Of a stretch of DNA of 64,000 nucleotides, positions 41,931-51,045 are shown piece by piece. A program made the translations under genes and the position numbers. Every line of letters starts with the position of its first letter. Position 1 is the first letter of the stretch. The stretch covers positions 23,204 to 87,203 of the forward strand of contig NZ_JBMFWL010000003.1 of the NCBI RefSeq assembly GCF_049965315.1. Reading direction: 5' to 3'. This stretch comes from Acidithiobacillus_B sp049965315 (GTDB lineage Bacteria > Pseudomonadota > Gammaproteobacteria > Acidithiobacillales > Acidithiobacillaceae). The notes under the pieces are model-generated. The model saw only the letters and a list, made by a program, of their open reading frames with translations, ran no database searches and was not told the DNA's origin.

Positions 41931-43403
41931 CTATTCCTTTGCCGGTGCCAGGGCCGGCCGTTGCCGGTGCCAGTCCGTTTCCTGCTGAAAACGATGGGCC
42001 ACATTGAGCAGCAGGCCGTCGGTAAAATAATTGCCCATCAACTGCATGCCGATGGGCAATCCACCCGCGGTGAAACCGCAGGGAATGCTCATGGCCGGGA
42101 TGCCCGCCAGATTCACGGCGATGGTGTAGATATCCGCCAGATACATGGCGACGGGGTCCTGGGCCTTATCCCCCAGGGCAAAGGCCGCCGTCGGCGTGGT
42201 GGGCCCGACAATGACATCCACCTCGGCAAAGGCCTGGCGGAAGTCCTCGCGAATGAGGCTGCGCACTTGCTGTGCCTTGAGATAATAGGCATCGTAGTAG
42301 CCCGCCGAGAGGACATAGGTGCCGATGAGGATGCGCCGCCGCACCTCGGCACCAAAACCTTCATAGCGACTGCGCTGGTACAGATCGGTGAGGTCTTCCA
42401 CGCCGGCGGCACGATAGGTGTAGCGAACTCCGTCGAAACGCGCCAGATTGCTGGAGGCCTCGGCCGGCGCCAGGACATAATAGGTGCTCACGGCGTGGGC
42501 GTTGTTGGGCAGATGGATGGATTTGATCACGGCACCCTGGGCCGCCAGGACGCGGATACCCGCCTCCACCGCGGCCGCCACTTCCGGATCCAGGCCGGCA
42601 CCGAAAAATTCCTCCGGGACCCCCACCCGCAGGCCTTGGAGGGGCGCATCCAGGGTAGCCGCAAAGACCCCTGCGGCTTCGGGATGACTGGTCGCATCGC
42701 GTGGATCATGGCCCGCCATCGCTTCCAGCAGCAGCGCGCAGTCTTCCGCCGTCTTCGCCAGCGGACCGCCCTGGTCCAGGCTGGAAGCAAAGGCAATCAT
42801 GCCGTAACGGGACACCCGCCCGTAGGTGGGCTTGATGCCCGTCACCCCGCAAAGGGCCGCCGGCTGGCGGATGGACCCGCCGGTATCGGTTCCGGTGGCC
42901 GCCGGCACCAGCCGTGCGGCCACCGCCGCCGCCGAACCACCGGAGGAGCCCCCCGGCACCCGCTGCAGATCCCAGGGATTATGCACAGCGCCGAAATGGC
43001 TTGTTTCATTGGACGAGCCCATGGCGAACTCGTCCATGTTGAGCTTGCCCAGCATGACCATGCCGGCAGCCTGCAAACGCTCCACGACGGTGGCATTGTA
43101 TGGAGCGGTAAATCGCTCCAGCATGCGCGAAGCGCAGGTGGTACGCACTCCTGCGGTACAAAAGATGTCCTTGTGCGCCATGGGGATCCCCAACAAGGCC
43201 CCCTCCTCCCCCGCCGCCAGGCGCCCGTCGGCCGCCGCCGCCGCGGCAAGGGCCGCGGCCTCGGTAACGGTGATGAAGGCATTGAGGGCGGGGTTATGGG
43301 CCGCCACACGATCCAGATAAAAGCGAGCAAGCTCCTGCGCCGAAACCCGGCGGGAGCGCAAGGCGTCGCGGAGTTCCCGCAAGGAAGCTTCACTGAGATC
43401 CAC
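41931..43403 (-). CDS. gatA: GatA, Asp/Glu-tRNA amidotransferase subunit A
   Basis: The amidase subunit that frees ammonia from glutamine or asparagine. It has 490 residues with the Ser-cisSer-Lys triad visible: lysine in GIPMAHKDIFCTAGVRTTC, serines in VPGGSSGGSAAAVAA and GTDTGGSIRQPAALCGVTG. GTG start at 43403 with TAGGAGCCC upstream, 9 bases after gatC. Confidence 0.97.
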   Translation of the reverse strand: MDLSEASLRELRDALRSRRVSAQELARFYLDRVAAHNPALNAFITVTEAAALAAAAAADGRLAAGEEGALLGIPMAHKDIFCTAGVRTTCASRMLERFTAPYNATVVERLQAAGMVMLGKLNMDEFAMGSSNETSHFGAVHNPWDLQRVPGGSSGGSAAAVAARLVPAATGTDTGGSIRQPAALCGVTGIKPTYGRVSRYGMIAFASSLDQGGPLAKTAEDCALLLEAMAGHDPRDATSHPEAAGVFAATLDAPLQGLRVGVPEEFFGAGLDPEVAAAVEAGIRVLAAQGAVIKSIHLPNNAHAVSTYYVLAPAEASSNLARFDGVRYTYRAAGVEDLTDLYQRSRYEGFGAEVRRRILIGTYVLSAGYYDAYYLKAQQVRSLIREDFRQAFAEVDVIVGPTTPTAAFALGDKAQDPVAMYLADIYTIAVNLAGIPAMSIPCGFTAGGLPIGMQLMGNYFTDGLLLNVAHRFQQETDWHRQRPALAPAKE

Positions 43404-43412
43404 GAAGGGCTC

Positions 43413-43700
43413 CTATTCGATTACTTTGGGCACGAGAAAAAGACCATCCCGGGCGGCGGGAGCGTTTTGCATCAGCGCCTCGCGACGGTCCGGATTCTGC
43501 GCAATATCAGGCCGCAGGGGCTGCTCCAGATCCAGGGGATGGGCCATGCTGTCCACCCCCTCGGTGGGGACGTTGCGCAAGGCTTCCACCATTTCCATGA
43601 TGCGCTCCAGTTGCTCGGCCACGGCTGGCACCTCGGCCGTCGGCAAGGAGATACGCGCCAGATGCGCCGTTCGTATTACCGCTTCTGCATCAAAAGCCAT
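43413..43700 (-). CDS. gatC: GatC, Asp/Glu-tRNA amidotransferase subunit C
   Basis: A small clamp subunit around GatA and GatB, 95 residues. AVIRTAHLARISL, ERIMEMVEALRNVPTEGVD and LRPDIAQNPDRREALMQNAP match the family. ATG at 43700 with AAAAGGAG upstream. The trio is complete in the order C-A-B, downstream of mlaA. Confidence 0.96.
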   Translation of the reverse strand: MAFDAEAVIRTAHLARISLPTAEVPAVAEQLERIMEMVEALRNVPTEGVDSMAHPLDLEQPLRPDIAQNPDRREALMQNAPAARDGLFLVPKVIE

Positions 43701-43724
43701 CTCTTACTCCTTTTCCTGCGGACG

Positions 43725-44561
43725 TCACGGATGCGCCGGAGCGCGGGCGGACGTTGCCGGGGCCGTATCGGCACCGCTTGCCGCTGGCGATGTCGCCGCA
43801 GCGGGCTCCGGCAAAGGTCCCAGCCCCTCCAGAAGCTGACTCTTGCTGACCTCCCCGCCGTTGATCAGGTACTGCTCATGCTGTTCCCAGGCATTGCGCA
43901 TGAATACATAGGGGTTGACGGCCTCCTGCACCATGCGAATGCTCTCACGCTCGGTGTAGCCGGTATCTACCACCCCCATGCCCGACAGGGCGTACTGCGC
44001 GGTGCTGCTGCTGATGTAATACGCGGGTCCGGTGAAGATGCTCATGGCAATGCCCGGCAGATTGCGTACGGAACTGGGTCCGTAAAAAGGGAGGACCAGG
44101 TAGGGCCCTTGCGGTACGCCCCACACTCCCAAGGTCACCCCAAAGCCGTTGTCGTGGGGGGGCAGGTCGAGCTTGTTGGCCACGTCAAAGAGACCGCCCA
44201 GACCGAAAATGGTGTTCACCAGAAAACGGCTGAGGTCTTCCATGCCCTGTCGGCCACGCCCCTGCAGGAAGTCATTGATGAAAATATAGGGGGTGCCCAC
44301 ATTGCTGAAGACATTGCTCACCCCTTCCCGAAACACTTCCGGAGTCACGGCGCGGTAGCCCTCCGTCACCGGGTGCAGCACATAGTCCCAGAGGCCCATG
44401 TTGAAATGAAAAATAGGCCGGTTAACGGGTTCCAGCGGATCCGAACTGTCCGCCACGACAGAACCATGCGTCCCTTGACCGGGGGTATCAGCCGCCGCGC
44501 AGGCTGAGAGGCCGACACTCATGGCCAGAATGCCGGCGCACAGGATCACTCCTCGCCTCAT
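43725..44561 (-). CDS. mlaA: MlaA/VacJ outer-membrane lipoprotein
   Basis: MlaA sits in the outer membrane and draws phospholipids from its outer leaflet into the Mla path. It has 278 residues: lipoprotein signal with lipobox LSAC, then SSDPLEPVNRPIFHFNMGLW, DFLQGRGRQGMEDLSRFLVN, GFGVTLGVWGVPQGPYLVLP and DTGYTERESIRMVQ. The C-terminal Ala/Pro/Thr tail is long. ATG at 44561 overlaps the upstream MlaC-like gene (ATGA). No mlaFEDB is present here. Confidence 0.93.
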   Translation of the reverse strand: MRRGVILCAGILAMSVGLSACAAADTPGQGTHGSVVADSSDPLEPVNRPIFHFNMGLWDYVLHPVTEGYRAVTPEVFREGVSNVFSNVGTPYIFINDFLQGRGRQGMEDLSRFLVNTIFGLGGLFDVANKLDLPPHDNGFGVTLGVWGVPQGPYLVLPFYGPSSVRNLPGIAMSIFTGPAYYISSSTAQYALSGMGVVDTGYTERESIRMVQEAVNPYVFMRNAWEQHEQYLINGGEVSKSQLLEGLGPLPEPAAATSPAASGADTAPATSARAPAHP

Positions 44562-45223
44562 TGCCCGCCCTCCCTGGCATATCCGTCGATCTGCTTGCGC
44601 AGATGCGCCACCAAGGCCTGGAATCCCTTGCTCTTCATGGTATCCGTATACTCCGCACGCTTCATGGAGAGATCGCTCACCCCATCGGCCACCACATTGA
44701 CAATGCGCCATTGCTGGCCGGTCTGCTGCAGAAGATAGTCAAAACGATGGACCTTGCCGTTGTGTTCCGTGAAGGTGGTGAATACCCCCATGGTACCCGG
44801 CTGCAGCATCTGGCTGCTGGTGATGGCAAAACGCTCGCCATCGTAGCGGTCAAAGCGCGCTGCGTAGGTGGCCGCCGTGTACTCGGCGAGTACCGCCATG
44901 AACTCTTTTTGCTGAGCGCCGTGGAGTTGTGGCCAGTAGGGCCCCATGGTCAGGCTGGCGATTTTCTCGAAATCAAAAAGCTGCTGCACCACCGGAAAGA
45001 CGATCCGGTAACGCCCCGCATAGCCCAGGGCCTTGCCTCCCTTCATGGCCTCCAGCAAGGCGTTGTCCAAGGCGGCAACAGCCCCCTGGGGAGACGTGGC
45101 AGATGGAGTCGAGGCCGTGGCGGCAACGGGTGCGGCATCCGCCCACGCCGGCGCAGCGCTCAAGGGCAGCAGCAGGGACAAAGCCACCGCGCCCACCCCG
45201 ATCATGCGTTTTTTATTGGTCAC
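44558..45223 (-). CDS. hpnM: MlaC/Ttg2D-family periplasmic lipid-binding protein (HpnM-like)
   Basis: 221 residues with a signal peptide ending SAAPAWADA. The MlaC fold shows RYRIVFPVVQQLFDFEKIAS, LTMGPYWPQL, FMAVLAEYTAATYAARFD and WRIVNVVADGVSDLSMKRAE. Being directly after hpnH, it fits HpnM, the MlaC-like protein of hopanoid clusters; it may also serve MlaA next door. By family it shuttles lipids across the periplasm; a hopanoid cargo is inference. GTG start at 45223 with CAGGAGCG upstream. Confidence 0.85.
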   Translation of the reverse strand: MTNKKRMIGVGAVALSLLLPLSAAPAWADAAPVAATASTPSATSPQGAVAALDNALLEAMKGGKALGYAGRYRIVFPVVQQLFDFEKIASLTMGPYWPQLHGAQQKEFMAVLAEYTAATYAARFDRYDGERFAITSSQMLQPGTMGVFTTFTEHNGKVHRFDYLLQQTGQQWRIVNVVADGVSDLSMKRAEYTDTMKSKGFQALVAHLRKQIDGYAREGGQ

Positions 45224-45252
45224 GATACGCTCCTGACAACGGGACAGTAAAT

Positions 45253-46356
45253 TTAACGCTCGACGCGCAACGGGAACACCGGGTGCTCCGCCCCCGCCGA
45301 CGGGGGGGTGGACGGCAGATCCGGCGCCATCGGGCCCGCGGTGCGGGGTCCCAGCAACGCCACTTTCAAAGCCTTGATGGGATGGGCGAAGGTGTCGTTC
45401 ACCGCCGTCGGTTCAAAACCCGAATGCACCTGGCACTGATCGCACTTGGCATGATTGCCGACGCCGTATTTCTCCCAGGGAGTATCATCCAGCAACTCCC
45501 GGAAGGTTTTGGCATATCCCTCCGTCACCAGAAGGTAACAGGGTTTTTGCCAGCCGAAAATATTCCGGGTGGGATTGCCCCAGGGGGTGCATTGATAGGT
45601 CTGGTTGCCGGCCAGAAAGTCGAGAAAGAGGCTGGACTGGTTAAACCGCCAGCGCGATTGCCGTTCCTTGCCCAGGCGGAAGATATCGCGGAACAACTGC
45701 CGCGAGCCCTGACGCTTGAGGAAGACCTCCTGCTGCGGGGCCCGCTCGTAATTGAATCCGGGCGAAATGGTGACGCCCTCCACACCGAGCTCTTTGCAGT
45801 CGTCCAGGAAGTCCGCCACCTCCGCCGCGCTTTCCCCCTGGAAGAGCGTGCAGTTCACGGTTACCCGAAAGCCCTTCTCTACGGCCTCGCGTACGGCTGC
45901 CGTGGCGCGCTGATAGGTCCCGGGCTGGCAGACGGAATCATCATGGCGCCTTTCGTTGCCATCGAGATGGATGGAAAAGGTGAGATAGGGAGAAGGGGTA
46001 TAGTCCTCCATCCGCTTTTTCAGGAGCAGCGCATTGGTGCAGAGATAAACGAAGCGCTTGCGTTCCACCAGGCCCCGCACAATGGCCGGCATGTCCTTGT
46101 GAATCAGCGGTTCGCCGCCGGCGATGGAAACAATGGGCGCGCCACACTCCTCCGCGGCGCCGATGCACTCCTCCACGGACAGGCGCTGGTCCAGCACATC
46201 GTCGGGGTAGTCGATCTTGCCGCAGCCGGAACAGGCCAGATTGCAGCGGAACAGCGGTTCCAGCATCAGCACCAGGGGATAACGTTTACGCCCCCGCAAC
46301 TTTTGCGCGAGGATATACCGTCCTACCCGATAGCTTTGGATTAGTGGAACGCCCAT
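45253..46356 (-). CDS. hpnH: HpnH, adenosylhopane synthase (radical SAM)
   Basis: It adds a 5'-deoxyadenosyl radical to diploptene to give adenosylhopane, the first step to all side-chain-extended hopanoids. It has 367 residues: radical-SAM cluster motif in FRCNLACSGCGKIDYPDD (C-x3-C-x2-C), SIAGGEPLIH, and a C-terminal CDQCQVHSGFEPTAV with further cysteines. ATG at 46356 with CAGGAGAAACC upstream; a longer in-frame start lacks homology. It is split from the main hopanoid operon by a 108-base promoter region and leads its own unit. Confidence 0.95.
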   Translation of the reverse strand: MGVPLIQSYRVGRYILAQKLRGRKRYPLVLMLEPLFRCNLACSGCGKIDYPDDVLDQRLSVEECIGAAEECGAPIVSIAGGEPLIHKDMPAIVRGLVERKRFVYLCTNALLLKKRMEDYTPSPYLTFSIHLDGNERRHDDSVCQPGTYQRATAAVREAVEKGFRVTVNCTLFQGESAAEVADFLDDCKELGVEGVTISPGFNYERAPQQEVFLKRQGSRQLFRDIFRLGKERQSRWRFNQSSLFLDFLAGNQTYQCTPWGNPTRNIFGWQKPCYLLVTEGYAKTFRELLDDTPWEKYGVGNHAKCDQCQVHSGFEPTAVNDTFAHPIKALKVALLGPRTAGPMAPDLPSTPPSAGAEHPVFPLRVER

Positions 46357-46418
46357 ACCTGGTTTCTCCTGTGTTTTTGCCGACTGAACAGGCAACGCGA
46401 TGGCTGACAAATTCATTT

Positions 46419-46449
46419 AGTATAACATACCAAACGGTCTATAGGACAA
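46419..46449 (-). promoter_or_regulatory. Probable promoter of the hpnH unit with overlapping palindrome
   Basis: On the minus strand TTGTCC (46444-46449) and TATACT (46419-46424) are 19 bases apart. The spacer holds ACCGTTTGGT (46429-46438), an ACC-N4-GGT inverted repeat inside TAGACCGTTTGGTATG. That resembles operators of NemR-type TetR repressors. No regulator gene of this type is in the window. Confidence 0.45.
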
Positions 46450-46463
46450 GCGCCCAGCGGCGC
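46450..46463. terminator. Short hairpin after the ferritin-like gene
   Basis: GCGCC-CAGC-GGCGC directly next to the stop at 46465, without a U-run. It may weakly separate the main hopanoid operon from the hpnH unit. Confidence 0.3.
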
Positions 46464-46464
46464 A

Positions 46465-47307
46465 TCAAGCCGCCTTCGCTCGGGACAAGAAAAAAAACAG
46501 CACTCCGGCAATGCGCGGAGCCAGCTTCGGCCGCAGCAAACGCGGGTCATAGGGGGCAAAGCGCCTTTCATTTTCGCTTCGGCACAGCGCCAGGAGCTCC
46601 CGCAGGCTGATGTCGTTGCTGATCTCCTTGTGCCCCGTCAAGGTGAAGTTTTCTTCCCGACTCTCGTTGAGACCGCGTGCCGTCCGGATTCGCGCCCAGG
46701 CCTGCATGGCAATGACCTGGACCCGCTGCAGTTCCAGCCCCATGCGCTTCCACCATGGCAGGCGGCTGCGGTGCCATGCCAGCCAGTTGATAAAGAAGAT
46801 GATATGGCGTGCCTCTTCCTGCATGATGGGGTCAAAGATGGCCACCAGCGCAGGCGGGAAAAAGCCCGAATCACGGGCCAGGGCAAAAAGGCCGAAGGCA
46901 AAATAGGAATCCAGGCACTCGCCGTAACCGGTGTAGAGAAACTCCCAATAGGGATCCCGCACGGCCGGTGCCGCAGGCAAGGGCGGAATCCTGATCCCAT
47001 AGTGCTCCACCAGGGCGCGCAGCAAATCCGCGTGGCGCTGCTCTTCCAGGCCGTCCAGGGCCACCGCCGAGCGCACGACCGGGTCGGGCTCCTGTTCGCC
47101 CATGCTCTGCACCATGCGCGCGGTAACGCTCTCGGTGGCCACCGCCTCCCCCCAGAAAGGCAAGGCAACCAGGCGCCGATAGGCGTCTTCGTCCAGCTTG
47201 GGCCAGTCGATCTGCTGCGGATCAAAACGGATATGCGTGTCGTGAAAAAACTGGCAAAAAAGGTCGCGATGCTCGTTGGACCCCATCTCCAGGATGGCCG
47301 CCGTCAT
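46465..47307 (-). CDS. Ferritin-like diiron-type protein in the hopanoid operon
   Basis: 280 mostly helical residues. Two E-x2-H motifs are visible, LEEQRHADLLRALVEHYG and MQEEARHIIFFINWLAWH, with further acidic residues near GYGECLDSYFAFGLF, the pattern of a four-helix diiron site. ATG at 47307 with AAAGGAGAAGC upstream; its first bases overlap the hpnL stop region (ATGA). It is the last gene of the operon after hpnL. A diiron oxidase or oxygenase acting on a hopanoid or membrane lipid is an inference; it could also be an iron-binding protein. Confidence 0.75.
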   Translation of the reverse strand: MTAAILEMGSNEHRDLFCQFFHDTHIRFDPQQIDWPKLDEDAYRRLVALPFWGEAVATESVTARMVQSMGEQEPDPVVRSAVALDGLEEQRHADLLRALVEHYGIRIPPLPAAPAVRDPYWEFLYTGYGECLDSYFAFGLFALARDSGFFPPALVAIFDPIMQEEARHIIFFINWLAWHRSRLPWWKRMGLELQRVQVIAMQAWARIRTARGLNESREENFTLTGHKEISNDISLRELLALCRSENERRFAPYDPRLLRPKLAPRIAGVLFFFLSRAKAA

Positions 47308-48359
47308 GATGCTTCTCCTTTGGGTGTTTGGGCCTGCCGCCATTTTCGGTGTAAATGATGCCCTTCCAGGGCTTGCCATGACAAGAGTACGGGCCCGCCC
47401 AAGACCAGTTCCCGGAAGCGGCGCGCCAGGGAAAAGGCCAGCGCCAGATCCGGGCCGATGCCCGCCGCGGCGCCGAAAAGCACAAAACCGCCTTCCTGAA
47501 TGCCGATGCCGCCCGGCACCAGAAAGGCCGCGCTACGCAGGGCCTGACCGAGGCTTTCCATCAGGACGGCCGCCCACAGGGGGACGGGATGGCCCAGAAT
47601 CCAGAAAGTGAACCACACCTCCAGGGCCCCCGCCAGCAGGCCCATGCACTGCCAGAAAACGGGGATCACCAGGGCCCAGCGCTGGCCATACAGGGTACGG
47701 ATTTCCGCGTCCAGGAGGGCCGGATCCTCCAGACGCAGGAGCAGGTCCTTGCCGCCCAGCAGCATTTTCATGAGCCGCTGGAGGATCTGGAAAAACCCCC
47801 AGCGATGCTGCACCCAGAGAAAGCCGAGCATGACGGGCACCATGAAGGCCAAAGCCAGGAGCACGGCCAGTTCCATGGCGTGGTCGCTGATGGCATAGAC
47901 CAGGATGACCAGGCCCAGCAAGGTAAAAAGAAACTGGCTCACCAGGGTCAGGGTGATCTCCACCATGATGCTGGCGCCACCCAGATAGCCGGGAACGCCG
48001 TGGCGGGACAACAGCCGCGCACCAACCACTTCCCCGCCCACCCGTGCGACGGGCAGGAGGCCGTTCACGGATTCGCGTACCGCCGCGACCCAGAGCAGAT
48101 ACCAAAAACCCGCGCGGTCTTCCCCGCGCAGCAGCCATTTCCAGCTCAGGACATCCAGGCCCAGCGGCAGGAAATGGAAAGGCAGCAACCATAACAGGGC
48201 CCAGCCGCTGTGAGCCAGAATCTGCAGGATGCTGCGGGCGCCCTCATGCAGCACCAGCACCAGGGCCAGCAGGAGCCCCAGCAAGCCGCTGGCATAAACC
48301 AGCATGTGGCCCGTTGGCAGCGTGCGGCCCGTGGACCGCTCTCCCTCAGCGGCCTTCAT
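47304..48359 (-). CDS. hpnL: HpnL-like membrane protein (lysylphosphatidylglycerol-synthase TM family)
   Basis: 351 residues, about eight membrane segments, with the AglD/LPG-synthase signatures SVNGLLPVARVGGEVVGARL and LVPGGIGIQEGGFVLFGAAAG. HpnL-type genes occur in hopanoid clusters; the role is unproven, and flipping or anchoring lipid intermediates is a guess. The start at 48359 overlaps the hpnN stop by 14 bases; a later ATG (48305) is possible. Confidence 0.85.
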   Translation of the reverse strand: MKAAEGERSTGRTLPTGHMLVYASGLLGLLLALVLVLHEGARSILQILAHSGWALLWLLPFHFLPLGLDVLSWKWLLRGEDRAGFWYLLWVAAVRESVNGLLPVARVGGEVVGARLLSRHGVPGYLGGASIMVEITLTLVSQFLFTLLGLVILVYAISDHAMELAVLLALAFMVPVMLGFLWVQHRWGFFQILQRLMKMLLGGKDLLLRLEDPALLDAEIRTLYGQRWALVIPVFWQCMGLLAGALEVWFTFWILGHPVPLWAAVLMESLGQALRSAAFLVPGGIGIQEGGFVLFGAAAGIGPDLALAFSLARRFRELVLGGPVLLSWQALEGHHLHRKWRQAQTPKGEAS

Positions 48360-51045
48360 CCTGGGCGATACCCTGTTCGCGGGGAGAATGGGTGAACAGC
48401 AGGAGCAATGCCGGCAATACCACGAGAATGCACAAGAGCACCATGGCCAGCGCCAGGCTCAGGGTCTTGCCCAAACTCGCCATGCCCGGATCAAGGGATA
48501 TGGCCATGCTCCCAAAGGCGCTCAAGGTGGTGATCCCGCTGAAAAACACCGCAAAGGGCGTACTGGTCTGGAGCATGTGGGCGACATCGGTTCCGCCGCG
48601 CCAACGCGCCACGATATAGATGGCAAAGGCCACGCCCAGCCCGATCAGCAGGGGCAGGACGATGATGTTGCCGAGGTTGAAGGAAAGCCCCAGGTAACTC
48701 ATGCTCGCCACGGTGAAAAGCGCCGCCAACAACAGGGGCACCATCACCAGCAGGGTATCGCGCCAGCAACGCAGGACCAGGAAGAGCAGCAGGGAAATGC
48801 TGACCATGGCAATGACCGTGGCCTCCTGGAAGGCCGCCAGCACCGCCTCGCCGCCTTCCACCAGCATCACCGGTGCCCCCGCGGCCTGCGGCGCCACCTG
48901 CTGGACATTGCGGACAAACGCCAGCATGGCGGCGTTGCTGCTGAGATTGGCCCGGGGAAAGACTTCGATCCGGGCCTGACCCTGGGGCGTGACATAACGC
49001 GTACGCAAATCTTCCGGGAGGCTCTGCAAGGTCACGGGGGCGGCCGTCAGGGCCATCCCCAAGCGTTGCAGTTCGGGGGGCAAGCCGCCCATGATCCGCT
49101 CCTGCAAGGCCTTGATGGCCTGCGGATCATCGCCGTAGCGATGGTGGAAACGCTGCAGGGCGCTTTGCAATTGCATGGCCGCCCGTCCGGTCGGACTGCC
49201 TTGCCCCTCGGCCATGCTCAAGGCCACCAGCCGGCCGGCGAAATGGGTCAGCACGGCGCCCGTATCCGCCGCCGGCGGCTGTAGCGCGGCCGGCATCAGG
49301 AGCGAAAAAGGCGGCACCAGGATTTGCAGATTTTGCAGGATGGCCAGTTTCTCGCTCTGCCCTGCGGGGATATAACTGGAAAGAGTCACGGCCTGGGACA
49401 CGTCAGGCAGCTTGTCCAGGCGTGCCGCCAGGGCGTTGGCGGACGAGAGGTCAGGGGCGACAATCTCGATCCGGTAGGGCGATATACCCGGCTCGGCCAG
49501 GAGCTGACGAAAGACCCGCACCCCCTCGGCGTGGGGGTCGATGAGACTCAGGGGATTGAAATCGAAAGACGCACGCAGGACCGCCGGAACCGCCAGGACA
49601 GCGAGCACCATCACCATCGCCAGAACCCCATAGGCATAGCGATGAATGGGATAACGGACCAGGGCCGGCGTCAGGCGCGGATGAGGAAGGCTATGCACCG
49701 GCAGCCGCTGGCGCGCCGGCCACAGGGTGAGAAAGGCCGGCAGCAGCGTCAGGGTCATCAGCAAGGCGATCAGCATGCTCGTACCGGATATCAGGCCCAG
49801 ATCGACGATACCCGCATAGCTGGTGGGCACAAAGGCGTAAAAGCTCAGGGCGGCGGCCAGCGCCGCCAGGCTCAAGGCAGCACCCAGGCCGCGGGCGACG
49901 CGGCGCAGCGCCTCGGGATGAGGCGCCCCGCTAAAGACCTCTTCCCGATAACGCATGCAAAACTGGATGCCGAAATCCACGCCCAGGCCGATAAACAGGA
50001 TCGCAAAGGCTACGGAGATCAAATTGAAGGGACCGATCACCAGGAGGGCGCCCGCCGTGGTCAGGATCATGCCGACGATCAGGCCGAGCAGGACCCCCGA
50101 CACCATGCGCAGGGAACGCAGCGCCACCACCAGGAGGAGGATCTCCACGGCGAAAGTAAGGCCCAGGGACACCCCCGCCCCGGCCGCCACCGTTTTGAGC
50201 TGTTCGGAGTCCAGTACCGCTTCGCCCGTTATGCCCAGATCCAGGCCATGGGCCTGGTCCAGATGCAGGTTCGCGATCCCCGCCCGCAAGGTCTGCAGGG
50301 CCTGGGCGGCCGGCTCCAAAGAGTGATAGTCGAGCACCGGCCGGATGATGACGAAGCGCTGCCGGCCCGCTGCGGCCGTCGCACCGCCTCCCATCAGGCT
50401 TCCCCAGGGAACCTGATAGAATTGCCCCGCCATCTGCGCGTCCACGGCCTTGCGCATTTCCATAAAAATGCTCTCCAGGCCCGGCAGGCTGGCGCCGCCC
50501 TGCAGACGCTGATCGATGGCTTGGTTCATCAGGCCCAGCAATCCCGAGAGGCTGGGATCCTGGGAGAGCTTGGCGATGAGCGGTTGCGCATCGGTAACCC
50601 GGTTGGCGAAGGACTGCAGCTCCTGCCGGGAAAGATAAAGGATGCCATTGCGCTCGAAGAAGCTGCCGCCCCCAGGGATATAGACGTTCTCAAACTGCCG
50701 GGGATGGGCGCGCAGCCATTGAGTCAGACGATCCACCGCCCGCCCGGCCAAGGCCGAATCCTTGCCCTTGATGACCACGATGATGGTGTTTTTTTCCTGG
50801 GGAAAGGCCCGTTGATAGGCATGCTCCAGCTTTTGAAAAGGGAGATCCCGGGAAAGGGCGTTACTGGTGTCGGTATCAACGGAAAAATGCGTTGCCGTAT
50901 AAACAAGCCCCAGCAGCGCCAGGGCCAGCAGCGTCCCGAGGACCACGCGGGCATGCCGCTGGGAGATGTCCACCAGGCGGATGAGGGCGCCCAGATACAC
51001 CTTACCAACCCGCTGGAGAAAATGGTTAATGGACGACCAGATCAC
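48346..51045 (-). CDS. hpnN: HpnN, RND-family hopanoid transporter
   Basis: 899 residues. HpnN moves hopanoids from the inner to the outer membrane. Two RND repeats: each has one helix, a large periplasmic domain, then about five helices with a sterol-sensing/MmpL-like pattern (ISVAFAILFIGLGVDFGIQF, GNIIVLPLLIGLGVAFAIYI). The first helix is near residues 32-52. The start is a GTG at 51045 with AAAAGG upstream, overlapping hpnK by 20 bases. Confidence 0.94.
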   Translation of the reverse strand: MIWSSINHFLQRVGKVYLGALIRLVDISQRHARVVLGTLLALALLGLVYTATHFSVDTDTSNALSRDLPFQKLEHAYQRAFPQEKNTIIVVIKGKDSALAGRAVDRLTQWLRAHPRQFENVYIPGGGSFFERNGILYLSRQELQSFANRVTDAQPLIAKLSQDPSLSGLLGLMNQAIDQRLQGGASLPGLESIFMEMRKAVDAQMAGQFYQVPWGSLMGGGATAAAGRQRFVIIRPVLDYHSLEPAAQALQTLRAGIANLHLDQAHGLDLGITGEAVLDSEQLKTVAAGAGVSLGLTFAVEILLLVVALRSLRMVSGVLLGLIVGMILTTAGALLVIGPFNLISVAFAILFIGLGVDFGIQFCMRYREEVFSGAPHPEALRRVARGLGAALSLAALAAALSFYAFVPTSYAGIVDLGLISGTSMLIALLMTLTLLPAFLTLWPARQRLPVHSLPHPRLTPALVRYPIHRYAYGVLAMVMVLAVLAVPAVLRASFDFNPLSLIDPHAEGVRVFRQLLAEPGISPYRIEIVAPDLSSANALAARLDKLPDVSQAVTLSSYIPAGQSEKLAILQNLQILVPPFSLLMPAALQPPAADTGAVLTHFAGRLVALSMAEGQGSPTGRAAMQLQSALQRFHHRYGDDPQAIKALQERIMGGLPPELQRLGMALTAAPVTLQSLPEDLRTRYVTPQGQARIEVFPRANLSSNAAMLAFVRNVQQVAPQAAGAPVMLVEGGEAVLAAFQEATVIAMVSISLLLFLVLRCWRDTLLVMVPLLLAALFTVASMSYLGLSFNLGNIIVLPLLIGLGVAFAIYIVARWRGGTDVAHMLQTSTPFAVFFSGITTLSAFGSMAISLDPGMASLGKTLSLALAMVLLCILVVLPALLLLFTHSPREQGIAQDEGR

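Noticed and set aside
41691..44507. A 938-codon plus-strand open frame across gatA, gatC and mlaA
   Set aside because: It is a shadow of the GatA/GatC/MlaA coding strand; the product is rich in His, Gly and Arg with no domains.
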